Source: Myxococcota bacterium
GTDB taxonomy: Bacteria; Myxococcota_A; UBA796; UBA2385
Length of the DNA: 64,000 nt
NCBI GenBank assembly: GCA_023150805.1
Contig: JAKLKF010000010.1
Coordinates: forward strand, 31,797 to 95,796
Reading direction: 5' to 3'
Below, piece by piece: positions 55,208-64,000 of this stretch. The first letter of the stretch is position 1, and every line of letters starts with the position of its first letter. Below the pieces are notes generated by a model that was not told where the DNA came from, did no database searches, and saw only the letters and a program-made list of their open reading frames with translations. Made by a program: the position numbers and the translations under genes.

Positions 55208-56566
55208 ATGCGCGTTCTGCTCGTCCAGGCCTTCACCGCCCTCGACATGGAGCTGGTCTACCCGATCGGCCTGTCGTACCTGGCGGCGCACCTCGACGAC
55301 CACGAGGTGGAGATCTTCGACCTCAACCTGTACCGCGAGGATCCCTACACCCCCTTCGGGCAGGCGCTCGACCGCTTCCAGCCCGACGTGGTGGGCATCT
55401 CGCTGCGGAACATGAAGGTGGCGATGCCCGGCATCCACACCGACGACTTCCAGCCGCAGCAGGAGGCGATCGAGTTCGTCAAGAAGCGCCTGCCGGGCGT
55501 CAAGGTCGTCGCCGGCGGCACGGCCTTCAGCCTCTACAGCGAGGCGATGATGAAGCGCCTGCCCAGCATCGACATGGGCTGCTGGGGCGAGGCGGAGCAC
55601 AGCTTCAAGGAGCTGCTCACCAAGCTCGACCGGCCGTGGGAGGTCAAGGGCGTCTACTACCGCGACCCGCAGACCAGCGAGGTCAAGTTCACCGGCTACC
55701 AGGAGAAGGTCGACTTCGAGGCCCTGCGCCACCCCCGCCGCGACCTGGTCGACCCGGCGCCCTACCTGGCCAGCAGCTTCGTCAGCGTCGGCATCCAGGC
55801 CAAGCGCGGCTGCGCCCTGCGCTGCATCCACTGCTCGGACACCTTCCTGCTGGGACACCAGGTGCGGATGCGGCCGGCCCGCGACGTGGTCGACGAGCTG
55901 CAGGCCCTGGTCGAGGACCACGGCGTCCGCCAGATGTTCTTCTGCGACCAGATCTTCAACATCCCGGTCAAGCACGCCATCGACATCTGCAAGGAGATCG
56001 TCGACCGCCGCCTGGAGGTGGCCTGGTCGGCCTGGTTCAACGAGCACCGCAACACCCTGCCCGACGAGCTGATGATCTGGTTGAAGAAGGCCGGCTGCGG
56101 GCTGCTCTCGTTCAGCCCCGACCACGTCGACGACCGGATGCTCAAGAACCTGGACAAGAACTTCCGCAACGAAGACATGATGTACACCGTCCAGGTGGCC
56201 AAGAAGCACGGCATGGACGTGGAGTACAGCTTCTTCCTGAACTCCCCCGGTGAAGACTGGCGGAGCATGATGTCGATCTTCAAGTTCCTGCTGCACGCGC
56301 GGCTGCAGCTCGGCGGCCAGCTGCGGATGTTCACCCTGCTGATGATGAACCCGATCCGGATCTACCCGCACACCCGCCTGGCCGAGCTGGCGCGGGAGAG
56401 CGGGCTCATCACGCCGGACCACGATCTCATCGAGGCCGCCTACTGGAACCCGGGCAACATCCAGCACGCCGTCACCGGCTGGCAGGCCACCGCCCGGACG
56501 CTCTACGACGTGCGCAAGCGCTGGAAGGAGGCCACCGGCAACACCTACAGCAGCGTCACGCGCTGA
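55208..56566 (+). CDS. B12-binding-type radical SAM enzyme
   Basis: The start ATG at 55208 gives 452 residues. Residues 1-140 form a Rossmann B12-binding-like domain (VLLVQAF, YPIGLSYLAAHL, VVGISLRN, VVAGGTAFS) but lack the D-x-H-x-x-G motif, so cobalamin may be bound base-off without His or not at all. The radical SAM cluster is C202-x3-C206-x2-C209 in KRGCALRCIHCSD. ENRL-type features such as FFCDQIFNI and SPGEDWRSMM follow. It resembles class B (B12-radical SAM) methylase and cyclase enzymes acting on unreactive carbons. No biosynthetic cluster surrounds it; the substrate is unknown. Confidence 0.85.
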   Translation: MRVLLVQAFTALDMELVYPIGLSYLAAHLDDHEVEIFDLNLYREDPYTPFGQALDRFQPDVVGISLRNMKVAMPGIHTDDFQPQQEAIEFVKKRLPGVKVVAGGTAFSLYSEAMMKRLPSIDMGCWGEAEHSFKELLTKLDRPWEVKGVYYRDPQTSEVKFTGYQEKVDFEALRHPRRDLVDPAPYLASSFVSVGIQAKRGCALRCIHCSDTFLLGHQVRMRPARDVVDELQALVEDHGVRQMFFCDQIFNIPVKHAIDICKEIVDRRLEVAWSAWFNEHRNTLPDELMIWLKKAGCGLLSFSPDHVDDRMLKNLDKNFRNEDMMYTVQVAKKHGMDVEYSFFLNSPGEDWRSMMSIFKFLLHARLQLGGQLRMFTLLMMNPIRIYPHTRLAELARESGLITPDHDLIEAAYWNPGNIQHAVTGWQATARTLYDVRKRWKEATGNTYSSVTR

Positions 56567-56575
56567 GGCGCGGCA

Positions 56576-57292
56576 TCAGGCCGGCTGGGGCGGGTCCCAG
56601 CACCGCGCCGAGTCGTGGCGCGCGTCGTTGACCGCCGGCCCCACCGGGGTGAGCGCCAGCAGGCCCGGGGGCTCGGGCTGCAGCCACGCCGCCACCTGCG
56701 CGGGGTCCTGCACGGCCGGGTCCAGCCAGGCCGCCATTGCCGCGGGCGGCACGATGACCGGCATGCGGTCGTGCAGCGGGGCCACGGTGTCGTTCGCGGC
56801 GGTCGTGACGATGGCCACGCTCTCCACCGGCCCGTCGGGCCCCTGCCAGCGCTCCCAGATCCCGCCCAGCGCGATCAGGCCGCGGTCCGGCCGCGCGATC
56901 AGGGTGGCCGGCTTGGGCGTGCCCCGGCGCCAGCCGGCGGGGGGCGCGCCCCACTCGTAGAAGCCGTTGGTCGGGACCAGGCAGCGCCGACGGGCGATGG
57001 CCTGGCGGAAGCTCGGCTTCTCGAAGATGGTCTCCGCCCGGGCGTTGAGCAGGCGGTAGCTCTGCTTGCGCACCTCGTCCCAGGCGCCCCGCGACCAGGA
57101 CGGCACCAGGCCCCAGTGCAGGGGCACCAGGCGACGGCTGGCGCGGGAGCCCTCCCGCTCGGCGCGGACCACCAGCACCTGCTGGCTGGGCGCGATGTTG
57201 TAGCGGGGAGGCGGGTCCTCGGGGGTCTCCAGCAGCGCGAAGAAGGAGACCAGGTCGGCCGCCGTGGCGTTGAGCGCGAAGCGGCCGCACAT
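56576..57292 (-). CDS. yedK: SRAP-family abasic-site crosslinking protein (YedK/HMCES)
   Basis: The 238-residue product has the hallmark catalytic Cys2 (MCGRF), NIAPSQQ, the NARAET motif, GFYEWG (catalytic Glu) and HDRMPVI (catalytic His). Removal of Met exposes Cys2, which forms a thiazolidine link with abasic sites in single-stranded DNA and protects them during replication. Length is normal. It stands between a convergent radical SAM gene (9 bases) and the LolA-like gene on the same strand (7 bases). Confidence 0.95.
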   Translation of the reverse strand: MCGRFALNATAADLVSFFALLETPEDPPPRYNIAPSQQVLVVRAEREGSRASRRLVPLHWGLVPSWSRGAWDEVRKQSYRLLNARAETIFEKPSFRQAIARRRCLVPTNGFYEWGAPPAGWRRGTPKPATLIARPDRGLIALGGIWERWQGPDGPVESVAIVTTAANDTVAPLHDRMPVIVPPAAMAAWLDPAVQDPAQVAAWLQPEPPGLLALTPVGPAVNDARHDSARCWDPPQPA

Positions 57293-57299
57293 CGCCGGC

Positions 57300-58040
57300 T
57301 CAGCGCTCCAGCCAGCGCAGGCTGAAGATCTCCTCCTGCAGTGGCACCTTGAACTTCAGGTCGGTGAAGCGCAGCTCGGTCTTGCTGCCGGCCTGGAGCT
57401 GGTCCTCGGCCGTGAACAGCGTCGGGAACTTGCGGCCGTCGAAGTCCTGCACCTCGCTGAAAGTGAAGACCTTGAGCTTCATGCCCGACAGCGCGTACAG
57501 CTCCTCGCGCACGGGCACCTTGTACTCCTGGTCGATCCAGCTCACGCGCTTGGGGTAGGCGACGTCGGCGGAGCGGGCAGTCATGTCGATGCGCCAGCAC
57601 TTGCGGCCGTTGACGACCTCCTCGCTGCCCATGGTCGCGACGTAGCGCTCCTTGAGCGAGGCGGTCTCGAGCATGTCCTCGTAGCTGAAGTCGCTGCCCA
57701 TCAGGCCCTGGCGCAGCATGTGGCCCGAGATCTTCTGGGTCTTCTCGACGTTGGGCAGCCACATCCACAGCTCGCCGCCCTTCTTGAGCATGCGCGTGCC
57801 CTTGTCGCGGGCCGGGGCGTTGAACTCGACGGCGCCCTCGGTCGCGCCGCGGCCGTAGCTGTGCAGCTCGTAGGTCTTGACGCGCCCGGCCTTGGTCACG
57901 GTCATCGTCATGGTCGACTCGCGCGTGTCGAAGGTCATGTTGGCGTCGACGGCGTCGAGCAGCTCGGTGGCGGTGAGGGCCAGGGCCCGGCCGGGCAGCA
58001 CCAGCAGCAGGCCGACGAGGAGGAGGAGGAGGTGGCGCAT
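57300..58040 (-). CDS. LolA-like outer-membrane lipoprotein-sorting protein
   Basis: The 246-residue exported protein has a Sec signal (LLLLLVGLLLVLPGRALA). The mature part matches the LolA-like family: TATELLDAVDANMTFDTRES, SYGRGATEGAVEFNAP, KKGGELWMWLPNVEKTQKI, LMGSDFSYEDML and RKCWRIDM (cited in parts). These proteins fold as a half-barrel that carries lipids or lipid-anchored proteins. Together with the ABC permeases and outer-membrane barrel upstream on the same strand it forms a lipid or lipoprotein transport set. It lies 45 bases after the second permease. Confidence 0.88.
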   Translation of the reverse strand: MRHLLLLLVGLLLVLPGRALALTATELLDAVDANMTFDTRESTMTMTVTKAGRVKTYELHSYGRGATEGAVEFNAPARDKGTRMLKKGGELWMWLPNVEKTQKISGHMLRQGLMGSDFSYEDMLETASLKERYVATMGSEEVVNGRKCWRIDMTARSADVAYPKRVSWIDQEYKVPVREELYALSGMKLKVFTFSEVQDFDGRKFPTLFTAEDQLQAGSKTELRFTDLKFKVPLQEEIFSLRWLER

Positions 58041-58085
58041 GGGGGACCGGGGCGAGGAGGGGAGGGGAGAGGCGAGGGGAGGGCG

Positions 58086-59369
58086 TCAGCGGCGCGCGCG
58101 CATCGCCTGGACGGGCTGGATGCGGGTGGCGCGCAGCGCCGGGGTGCTAGACCCCACCACGGCCATCACCAGTCCCAGCAGGAAGGCGCTGACGGCCAGG
58201 TCGGGGGACCACAGGGGGTGCAGCACGCGGTTGACGGGCATGGTGTCGGGCAGGTTGCTGGCGGCGCCGCCCAGGTCGACGCCCACGCCCTGCAGGGCGA
58301 TGGCCAGGCCGCTGCCGAGGGAGGCGCCGACCGCGCCGCCGACCGTGCTGATGACCAGCGCCTCGACGACGAACAAGGCGAGCACGCCCGCCGTGCCCAG
58401 GCCCATCGCGCGCAGCACGCCGATCTCGCCCGTGCGCTCGAGCACGCTCATCAGCATGGTGTTCAGCACGCCCAGCGCCGTGATGAACACGATGCAGCCG
58501 ATGACGATGCCGACGATGGCGTTGACCAGCTTGAGCGCGCTGGCCCACGGCTCGCGCTGGCTCCAGGCCTGGGCGATGAGCCGGGCGTCGGGCGCCAGGG
58601 CCAGCTCGGCGGCCAGCCCCGGGTCGGCCAGGGCCAGGGCCACCTGGGCCTGCAGCTCCTCGGCCGCCTGGTAGTCCTCGCCGTAGACCAGCACCTCCAG
58701 CGCTCCCTCGGGGATGTCGGCCATCCAGCGCGTGCGCTCCAGGTCCACGTAGACCTGCTTGTCGTAGAGCACGTTGCCGGTGTCGACGATGCCGACCACG
58801 GTGAAGGCGACGTCGGACATCGAGCCGTCCTGGGTGCGCCCCAGGAAGATGGCCTTGTCGCCGGGCGACAGCGCCATCTCCCGCGCCAGCGCGCGGCCGA
58901 CCAGGGCCTGCTTGCCGGCGACCTGCGGGTCCTCGTCGAACCAGGCGCCCTGCGCGACCCGCTCGGGCAGCCCCAGCACGTCGCGGTGGTAGGCCAGCGG
59001 CGCGCCGACCACCAGGGCCAGCGTGTCGCCCAGCTCCCCGCCGTCCTTGCTGGCCAGCACGCCGAGCTGCAGCCGCGGGTGCACGGCCGAGACGCCCTCG
59101 ACCCGCTCCAGGCGCTGCACCAGGGGCGCGGTCCGCGGGATGTTCTCGTAGAGGGGCTGGAGCTGCTCGCGCTCGGCCCAGGCCTGGGTGGTGACCCGGA
59201 CGTGGCCGGTCGAGCGGGCGGCCTCGGCCTGGAACTGGCCGAAGATGCCGCGCACCCAGGACATGCCGACCACCAGCAGCATCGTGCCGAGCAGCACGGT
59301 CAGCGCGGTCAGCGCGGTGCGGCGCACGTTGCGGGAGGCGTTGCGCAGGGCCAGGCGGACGACGAGCAT
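58086..59369 (-). CDS. ABC transporter permease (LolE/MacB type), second copy
   Basis: This 427-residue FtsX-like permease has one N-terminal membrane helix (RTALTALTVLLGTMLLVVGMSW, in part), a ~200-residue periplasmic domain and three C-terminal helices with the coupling motif ERTGEIGVLRAMGLGTAGVL. The start ATG at 59369 sits on the last base of the upstream stop (TGATG). With the paired permease and ATPase it forms a heteromeric mechanotransmission-type transporter that pulls lipophilic cargo from the inner membrane into the periplasm. Confidence 0.92.
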   Translation of the reverse strand: MLVVRLALRNASRNVRRTALTALTVLLGTMLLVVGMSWVRGIFGQFQAEAARSTGHVRVTTQAWAEREQLQPLYENIPRTAPLVQRLERVEGVSAVHPRLQLGVLASKDGGELGDTLALVVGAPLAYHRDVLGLPERVAQGAWFDEDPQVAGKQALVGRALAREMALSPGDKAIFLGRTQDGSMSDVAFTVVGIVDTGNVLYDKQVYVDLERTRWMADIPEGALEVLVYGEDYQAAEELQAQVALALADPGLAAELALAPDARLIAQAWSQREPWASALKLVNAIVGIVIGCIVFITALGVLNTMLMSVLERTGEIGVLRAMGLGTAGVLALFVVEALVISTVGGAVGASLGSGLAIALQGVGVDLGGAASNLPDTMPVNRVLHPLWSPDLAVSAFLLGLVMAVVGSSTPALRATRIQPVQAMRARR

Positions 59370-60592
59370 CAGTCGGCCCTCACGGCGTCGGCCGGGTTCA
59401 GCCGCGCCGCGTGGTTGGCCGGGTAGATGCTGGCCAGCACCGAGACGACCACCCCGAAGGCCAGGGCCGCCAGGATGGGGCCCCAGGAGAAGCGCATGTA
59501 CAGCGTGCTGGACATCGCCAGGTCGCCCACCTGGTCGGCCGCGCCGGACAGGTCGATGCCGTGGGCGCTGAACCAGGCCACCAACGTGCCGCCGAGCAGG
59601 GCCCCCACCAGCCCGGCGGACATGCCCAGCACCGCCCCCTCGACCAGGAACAGGGCGCGGATGCCGCCGGTCGTCATGCCCATCGCGCGCAGGGTGCCGA
59701 CCTCGCGGATGCGCTCGTAGGCCGCCATGATCACGGTGTTCGCGATGCCCGTGCCGGCGATGAGCAGCAGGACCAGCACCACCAGGGAGATCGCCTTGCG
59801 GCGGAAGGCGTTGAGCGCCAGCAGGTCGCGCGCCTCCCAGCTCGCGGTGGTCGCCGTCCAGCCCGTGCCGGCCAGGGCCGCCACCACCGCGTCGGCCTGG
59901 GCGCGGCGGTCCAGGCGCAGCGCGACGTGGCTCACGGCGCCCTCGGGCACGATCAGCAGCTCGCCGGTCTGCTGGGGCACCCAGATCACGCGGTCCGCCG
60001 CGGGCGTGCCCGTGTGGACGATGCCGGTGACCCGCAGGCCGAGCGCGTTGATGGCCCCGGCCCGCGTGCGGGCCTCCAGCACCAGGTCGGCGCCGGGCTC
60101 CAGCTCCAGCAGCCCTGCCAGCCACTGGCCCACCACCACCTGCCCCGGCCCGTCGGGCCAGGCGCCCTTGAGCACCCAGCGCTCGCGCGCGAAGGTCGCG
60201 GCCTCGCGGGCGTCGTCGTAGGTGAAGGCGCGCACGGTCATGCCGTCCACCCCGCTCACCGCGCGGCCCTGGAACCAGGTGCGCGGCGTCCAGGACTGGA
60301 TCCGCGGGTCGGAGTCCAGCCGCGAGACCAGCTCGGCGGGCAACGGCACCGCCTGCTCCAGCGGCAGGCTGCGCCCGTCGGTGGGGTAGCCGTCCGGCCG
60401 CAGCAGCACGTGCCCGGTCATCGCCTGCTCGTTGGCGCGCAGCACGTTCTCGTCCAGGCCGTCCACCAGCCCCATGCCGCCGATGAGGACGGCGACGCCG
60501 GCCACGATGGCGCCGCTGGTGATCACGGTGCGCCGCAGGTTCCGGAAGAGGTTGCGGAAGGCCAGGCGCAGGATCAGGCCCATGTCGCTCAT
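59369..60592 (-). CDS. ABC transporter permease (LolC/MacB type), first copy
   Basis: This 407-residue permease has the same layout as the following gene: an N-terminal helix (TVITSGAIVAGVAVLIGGM), a large periplasmic part, then three helices with ERIREVGTLRAMGMTTGGI as the coupling segment. The cargo loop differs from its partner, so the complex is probably a heterodimer. It overlaps the ATPase gene by four bases (ATGA). Confidence 0.92.
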   Translation of the reverse strand: MSDMGLILRLAFRNLFRNLRRTVITSGAIVAGVAVLIGGMGLVDGLDENVLRANEQAMTGHVLLRPDGYPTDGRSLPLEQAVPLPAELVSRLDSDPRIQSWTPRTWFQGRAVSGVDGMTVRAFTYDDAREAATFARERWVLKGAWPDGPGQVVVGQWLAGLLELEPGADLVLEARTRAGAINALGLRVTGIVHTGTPAADRVIWVPQQTGELLIVPEGAVSHVALRLDRRAQADAVVAALAGTGWTATTASWEARDLLALNAFRRKAISLVVLVLLLIAGTGIANTVIMAAYERIREVGTLRAMGMTTGGIRALFLVEGAVLGMSAGLVGALLGGTLVAWFSAHGIDLSGAADQVGDLAMSSTLYMRFSWGPILAALAFGVVVSVLASIYPANHAARLNPADAVRAD

Positions 60593-61335
60593 GCCGCGGT
60601 CCCATCCCCCGGGGTCCCGTTCGCCGGCGGGCGAGGGGGCAGCGGGCGAGGGGTCCGCCGCTCGTCCTGCAGCACCTTGCCGTCCATGATGTGGACCACG
60701 CGGCTGGCGTGCTCGATCACCATCTTGTCGTGGGTCGAGAAGATGAAGGTGGCGCCGTGCTCGACGTTCATCCGCCGCATGTCCTCCAGGATCGCCTCGC
60801 CGTTCTTGCTGTCCAGGTTCGCCGTCGGCTCGTCGGCGATGACCAGGGCCGGCCGCTTCACCAGCGCCCGCGCGATGGCCACGCGCTGCTGCTGGCCGCC
60901 GGACATCTGGCTGGGCCGCCGGTCCATGAAGCGCTCCAGCCCCACGTCGACCAGCGCCTTGCGCACCCGGTCGCCGTTGTCCGGCCCGTGCTCCCCGGCC
61001 AGGCGCAGCGCCAGCTCCACGTTCTCGAAGGCCGTCAGCACCGGGATCAGGTTGAAGGACTGGAAGATGAAGCCGATGCGCCGCGCCCGCAGCCGGCCCA
61101 GCGCGTGGCCGGAGAGCGCCTTGACGTCCTGCCCCTCCATCCGCACCGTGCCCGTCGTCGGCACGTCCAGCAGCCCCACCAGGTTGAGCAGGGTCGTCTT
61201 GCCCGAGCCCGAGGGGCCGGCGAAGGCGGTGAACTCTCCCGCCTCGATCTGCACGCTCACCCCTTGCAGGGCCGGCACCCGCACCTCGCCCATGGCGTAG
61301 TCCTTGGTCACGGCTTCCAACGTGCAGAGCGCCAC
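60589..61335 (-). CDS. ABC transporter ATPase (LolD/MacB type)
   Basis: This 248-residue ATP-binding subunit has Walker A GPSGSGKTT, Q-loop FIFQSFNLIP, signature MSGGQQQRVA, Walker B ALVIADEPT and switch His in FSTHDK. The short C-terminal Pro/Arg tail is low-complexity. Its two permease partners are encoded just downstream and an outer-membrane barrel gene 52 bases upstream. Confidence 0.95.
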   Translation of the reverse strand: MALCTLEAVTKDYAMGEVRVPALQGVSVQIEAGEFTAFAGPSGSGKTTLLNLVGLLDVPTTGTVRMEGQDVKALSGHALGRLRARRIGFIFQSFNLIPVLTAFENVELALRLAGEHGPDNGDRVRKALVDVGLERFMDRRPSQMSGGQQQRVAIARALVKRPALVIADEPTANLDSKNGEAILEDMRRMNVEHGATFIFSTHDKMVIEHASRVVHIMDGKVLQDERRTPRPLPPRPPANGTPGDGTAA

Positions 61336-61387
61336 GCGGGCCTCCTGTGCTCGGGCTCGGCCCGCTTTCGAATCGCTGTCTAATCGC

Positions 61388-62779
61388 TCAGAAGTTGAAC
61401 CGGCCCCAGGTCAGGGCGGTCCAGCGCGGCACCAGGGGGTTGAAGTCGAAGCTGCCGTCGATCAGCGCCTCTTCCGGCGGGGCGAACTCGCCGTCCTGGC
61501 CCACCAGGACCTGGGCGCCGGCCGACAGGGTCACGTAGCGGCCCAGGTACACGCTGGTCGAGGGGAAGAGCAGGCCGGTGGCGTCCTCCAGGTTGACCAG
61601 GGCGGTGGCGTCGACCACCCAGTCCGTCGTCACCGTCTGCCGCGCCTGGAGCAGGCCGTAGACCCGCCCGTAGGTGGCCCGGTAGGGCGCCACCGGCGAG
61701 GCGAGGGAGGTGTCGGGCACCGGCAGCTCGTCGGGGATCCCGTCCTCGCAGTCGAAGTCGAACTCCGCACCCTGGGCGCTGCGCGCCTGGTAGTCCATGT
61801 CCTCGGGCGAGGCGCCGCTGCCGTCGTAGAAGACCTGGGCGGCGACGGCCAGCCCCTGGGCGACCAGGAAGCTGTAGTCCACGCCGGCGGCGACCTTCAC
61901 GTCGCCCTTCCAGCTCGGGTCGCCGGTCACCAGGCTGCCGTCCCAGGCGCCCTCGACCCACCAGCCCACCTCGTGGTCGCCGCGCACGTCCAGGCCCACC
62001 AGCTCGCGGTGCTGCTGGCCGCTGCGGTGCTCGAAGGCGACCATCGACACGTCGACGGGCCCCCGCGAGACGGTGCCCCGCAGGCCCGCCTTCCAGGCCA
62101 CGGCCTGCCAGTCCTGGCCCAGGCTCTCGTCGCCGGCGTCGCGCAGCTCGGCGGGCAGGTCGTCGAAGCCGCCGACCGCCGTGATCAGCGCCCGCTCGCC
62201 CAGGGGCACGGTGGCCCGCGCGGCGTCGACGCCGGCGCGCTCCCGCCACGGCTCGGCCAGGATGTACTCGGCGAAGACGTCGGTCGGGTTGACCACCCGC
62301 GCCGAGCCCCAGCTCACCCCCTGCCGCCCCAGGCGCAGGTCCACCGCCGGCACCTGCACGTCCAGGTGCAGCCGCTCGATGCTGGCGACGTCGCCGACCT
62401 GGTCGTAGCGGCGGGTCGTGTCCAGCGAGCAGCCCACGTACTCCAGCGCGTCGTCCAGGCTCTCGAAGCCCGATCCGTCGATCACCCCCTGCTCCAGCAC
62501 CGCCCGCGCCTCGTCCGGCAGGTGGCGCCCCTGCTGGATCGAGGCGTCGACCGTACCCTCCAGGCTGACCCGGTCGGTGATCTGCACGGCGCCGGTGGGC
62601 CGCAGCCGCTCGGTGAGCTGCCAGGGCGTGCCCTCGGCGTCGGTGAAGGAGAAGCGGACCTCGATGTAGCCCTTGCCCGACAGCGCGCCCCACGACGGGC
62701 CGTCCGGGCCGAAGAGCGCGTCTTCGGCGCGGGCCGGGGGCGAGGCCAGGGCGAGGAGGAGCAGCGGGGAGAGGGTCAT
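61388..62779 (-). CDS. Outer-membrane beta-barrel protein linked to the ABC transporter
   Basis: The 463-residue protein has a signal peptide (LLLLALASPPARA, cleavage before EDALF) and alternating beta-strand composition throughout, with a final aromatic (WGRFNF) as needed for BAM insertion. GYIEVRF, RLGRQGVSWGSARVVNPTDVF and the repeated short strands resemble the DUF1302-type barrels often found with this ABC/LolA-like set. Two Cys lie in DALEYVGC and DFDC. It probably receives lipid or lipoprotein cargo at the outer membrane; the cargo is unknown. Confidence 0.75.
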   Translation of the reverse strand: MTLSPLLLLALASPPARAEDALFGPDGPSWGALSGKGYIEVRFSFTDAEGTPWQLTERLRPTGAVQITDRVSLEGTVDASIQQGRHLPDEARAVLEQGVIDGSGFESLDDALEYVGCSLDTTRRYDQVGDVASIERLHLDVQVPAVDLRLGRQGVSWGSARVVNPTDVFAEYILAEPWRERAGVDAARATVPLGERALITAVGGFDDLPAELRDAGDESLGQDWQAVAWKAGLRGTVSRGPVDVSMVAFEHRSGQQHRELVGLDVRGDHEVGWWVEGAWDGSLVTGDPSWKGDVKVAAGVDYSFLVAQGLAVAAQVFYDGSGASPEDMDYQARSAQGAEFDFDCEDGIPDELPVPDTSLASPVAPYRATYGRVYGLLQARQTVTTDWVVDATALVNLEDATGLLFPSTSVYLGRYVTLSAGAQVLVGQDGEFAPPEEALIDGSFDFNPLVPRWTALTWGRFNF

Positions 62780-62825
62780 GGGGAGGGCGTGTATCCCCCG
62801 ACCGGCCGCGGGGCGCGGTCCGGGG

Positions 62826-64000
62826 TCATCGCCGGGCGTCGGGGCTGACCAGGGTGTAGAGATCCTCGATCAGCTCGCCACGGCCCAGCAGGTGGGTGCC
62901 GCCGTAGTCCAGGTGCCAGACCGGCTCGCCCTCGGGATCGACCTCCATGATGTGGCCGGAGCTGCCGATGACGTGCAGCGTGTTGCCGTTGGACAGCCGC
63001 CAGGCGTCGCCGTTGGTGTCGGCGTGCACGCCCGGGTCGTAGCTCCAGACCTCGGTCAGGGTCTCGGTCTTGAAGTCGACCTCGTACTCGATGGCCGGCG
63101 TGTAGCTGCGGCCGCCGGTGCGGTTGGAGGAGGACAGCAGCAGGGTGCCGGCGTCGGTCCAGGAGATGCCGTGCTGCCACGAGAAGTGCAGGCTCCCCTC
63201 GGCGAAGGAGTAGCCGTCGCGCACGTCGCCGGCCCACCACAGCGACTCGCCGGTCTCGCGGTCGACCTCCACCACGCTGTTGTTCGTGTAGAAGCTGTAC
63301 AGGTAGGTGTCGCGGTCCGGCGAGTAGAACAGGCCGTTGGACTCGGCGTAGCTGCCCGCGCCGGGCCAGTCGCCGGAGACGGTCCACAGCACCGTCTGCT
63401 CCGAGGCGCCGATGGGCTGCTCGACCAGGGCCTCGCCGCCGCCGTGGTCCTGGCTGCCCCAGGCCAGCGTCTCGTCGGGGAGCTGCACGAAGGCGTGGTG
63501 CAGGCCGGGAGTGGCGATCTCGTCCATCTCGGCGTCCAGCCAGGTGCGGTGCACCGTGGAGCCGGCGCCGTCGTCCCAGTCGCTCCAGTAGGTCGCCTCG
63601 TCCCACAGGAAGTAGTCGCCCGTCACCGAGACCTGGGCGAACAGGGTCCAGTTGCCGCTGGGCGCCTCCGACGCCCAGACCGGCCGGCCCTGCCGGTCGA
63701 GGATCACGGTCCAGTAGTGGCCCCCGGTCCAGCCGCCGGTCTGCTCGTTGACGCTGGTGAGCAGGAAGCGGCCCTCGGGCAGCCAGCGCTTGGGCTCGCT
63801 GACCTCCAGGCTGGCCTCGGGCAGGCCGCGCGGCAGCCGTCCGGTGGTGATGGGCTCACCCTCGGTCTCCTCGCCGGAGTCCTCGTCGACGATCTTCCAC
63901 TGCACCTCGACGTCGTAGGGGATGCCGACCAGCAGCTGCTCGTTCTCGATGGAGTCAGCCGCGAAGCTGGGGCTCTGGTGCCACTCGCCCTCGTCGAAGC
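62826..64000 (-). CDS. Arylsulfotransferase-like (ASST) protein, 5' end cut by window
   Basis: The frame is open to the right edge (FDEGEWHQSPSF at the end), so the start lies beyond base 64000. The visible ~391 residues form a six-bladed propeller-like pattern with repeated W-x-x-D turns. Landmarks are LHHAFVQLPDETLAWG, YAESNGLFYSPDRDTYL, SFYTNNSVVEVDRETGESLWW and NTLHVIGSSGHIMEVD (in parts), as in the PQQ-independent arylsulfotransferase family. The conserved His in LHHAF and in SWQHGISW fit the active-site and sulfate-binding positions but are not proven. It is exported in the family; the signal is out of view. It lies 46 bases before the barrel gene. Confidence 0.75.
   Translation of the reverse strand, partial: FDEGEWHQSPSFAADSIENEQLLVGIPYDVEVQWKIVDEDSGEETEGEPITTGRLPRGLPEASLEVSEPKRWLPEGRFLLTSVNEQTGGWTGGHYWTVILDRQGRPVWASEAPSGNWTLFAQVSVTGDYFLWDEATYWSDWDDGAGSTVHRTWLDAEMDEIATPGLHHAFVQLPDETLAWGSQDHGGGEALVEQPIGASEQTVLWTVSGDWPGAGSYAESNGLFYSPDRDTYLYSFYTNNSVVEVDRETGESLWWAGDVRDGYSFAEGSLHFSWQHGISWTDAGTLLLSSSNRTGGRSYTPAIEYEVDFKTETLTEVWSYDPGVHADTNGDAWRLSNGNTLHVIGSSGHIMEVDPEGEPVWHLDYGGTHLLGRGELIEDLYTLVSPDARR

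Overview
The window is very GC-rich and densely coded, with ribosome sites of the GGAGG-CCCG-ATG type and many ATGA or GTGA overlaps between neighbouring genes. It carries Asp/Gly-rich and Cys-rich lipoproteins, an orphan Flp pilin, a TMTC-like mannosyltransferase with TPR-like tail, and no rRNA, tRNA or CRISPR. This fits a large chromosome of a Gram-negative myxobacterium-like bacterium (Myxococcota or relatives). That placement is an inference from gene style, not from a marker gene.

Layout. (1) 1-8300: a selenium-linked molybdenum hydroxylase cluster (YgeY-type peptidase, two PLP enzymes, SsnA, fused selenium-dependent xanthine dehydrogenase-like enzyme), interrupted by a GxxExxY gene next to a direct/inverted repeat cassette. 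(2) 8441-16095: a Tat-exported type II DMSO-reductase-family molybdoenzyme in the order alpha, beta, gamma, chaperone, with an unusual 285-residue first gene and a convergent lipoprotein bearing a haem c motif. (3) 16285-20914: an arsenite methyltransferase-like gene, a phosphodiester-glycosidase-like protein, an AlkD-like DNA glycosylase, and an intact ferritin-like lipoprotein followed by a decayed paralogue.

(4) 21011-41734: a defence island. It holds an AbiE toxin-antitoxin pair, a DUF262-HNH nuclease, a three-gene module (helicase-type ATPase, small HTH protein, HATPase plus winged helix), and a five-gene plus-strand operon with overlapping or close joints: a 1750-residue DUF1998 helicase, a SNF2/RapA-type helicase, an Eco57I-type adenine methyltransferase, an HNH nuclease and a CBS-HEPN protein. 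The last part of the methyltransferase, after its NPPF motif, drops from roughly 80% to roughly 50% GC. This looks like a swapped target-recognition domain. The operon resembles DISARM and Druantia but matches neither gene set, and is the best candidate here for an undescribed system.

(5) 41724-64000: mostly ordinary chromosome, including YchF, MtfA-like, CapA-like, amidase, TMTC-like transferase (with a hairpin-rich element inserted in frame), Flp pilin, a lipid-anchored GH31 enzyme, two tandem CAP-type proteins, a radical SAM enzyme, SRAP, and a five-gene export operon (outer-membrane barrel, ABC ATPase, two permeases, LolA-like protein). An arylsulfotransferase-like gene runs off the right edge.
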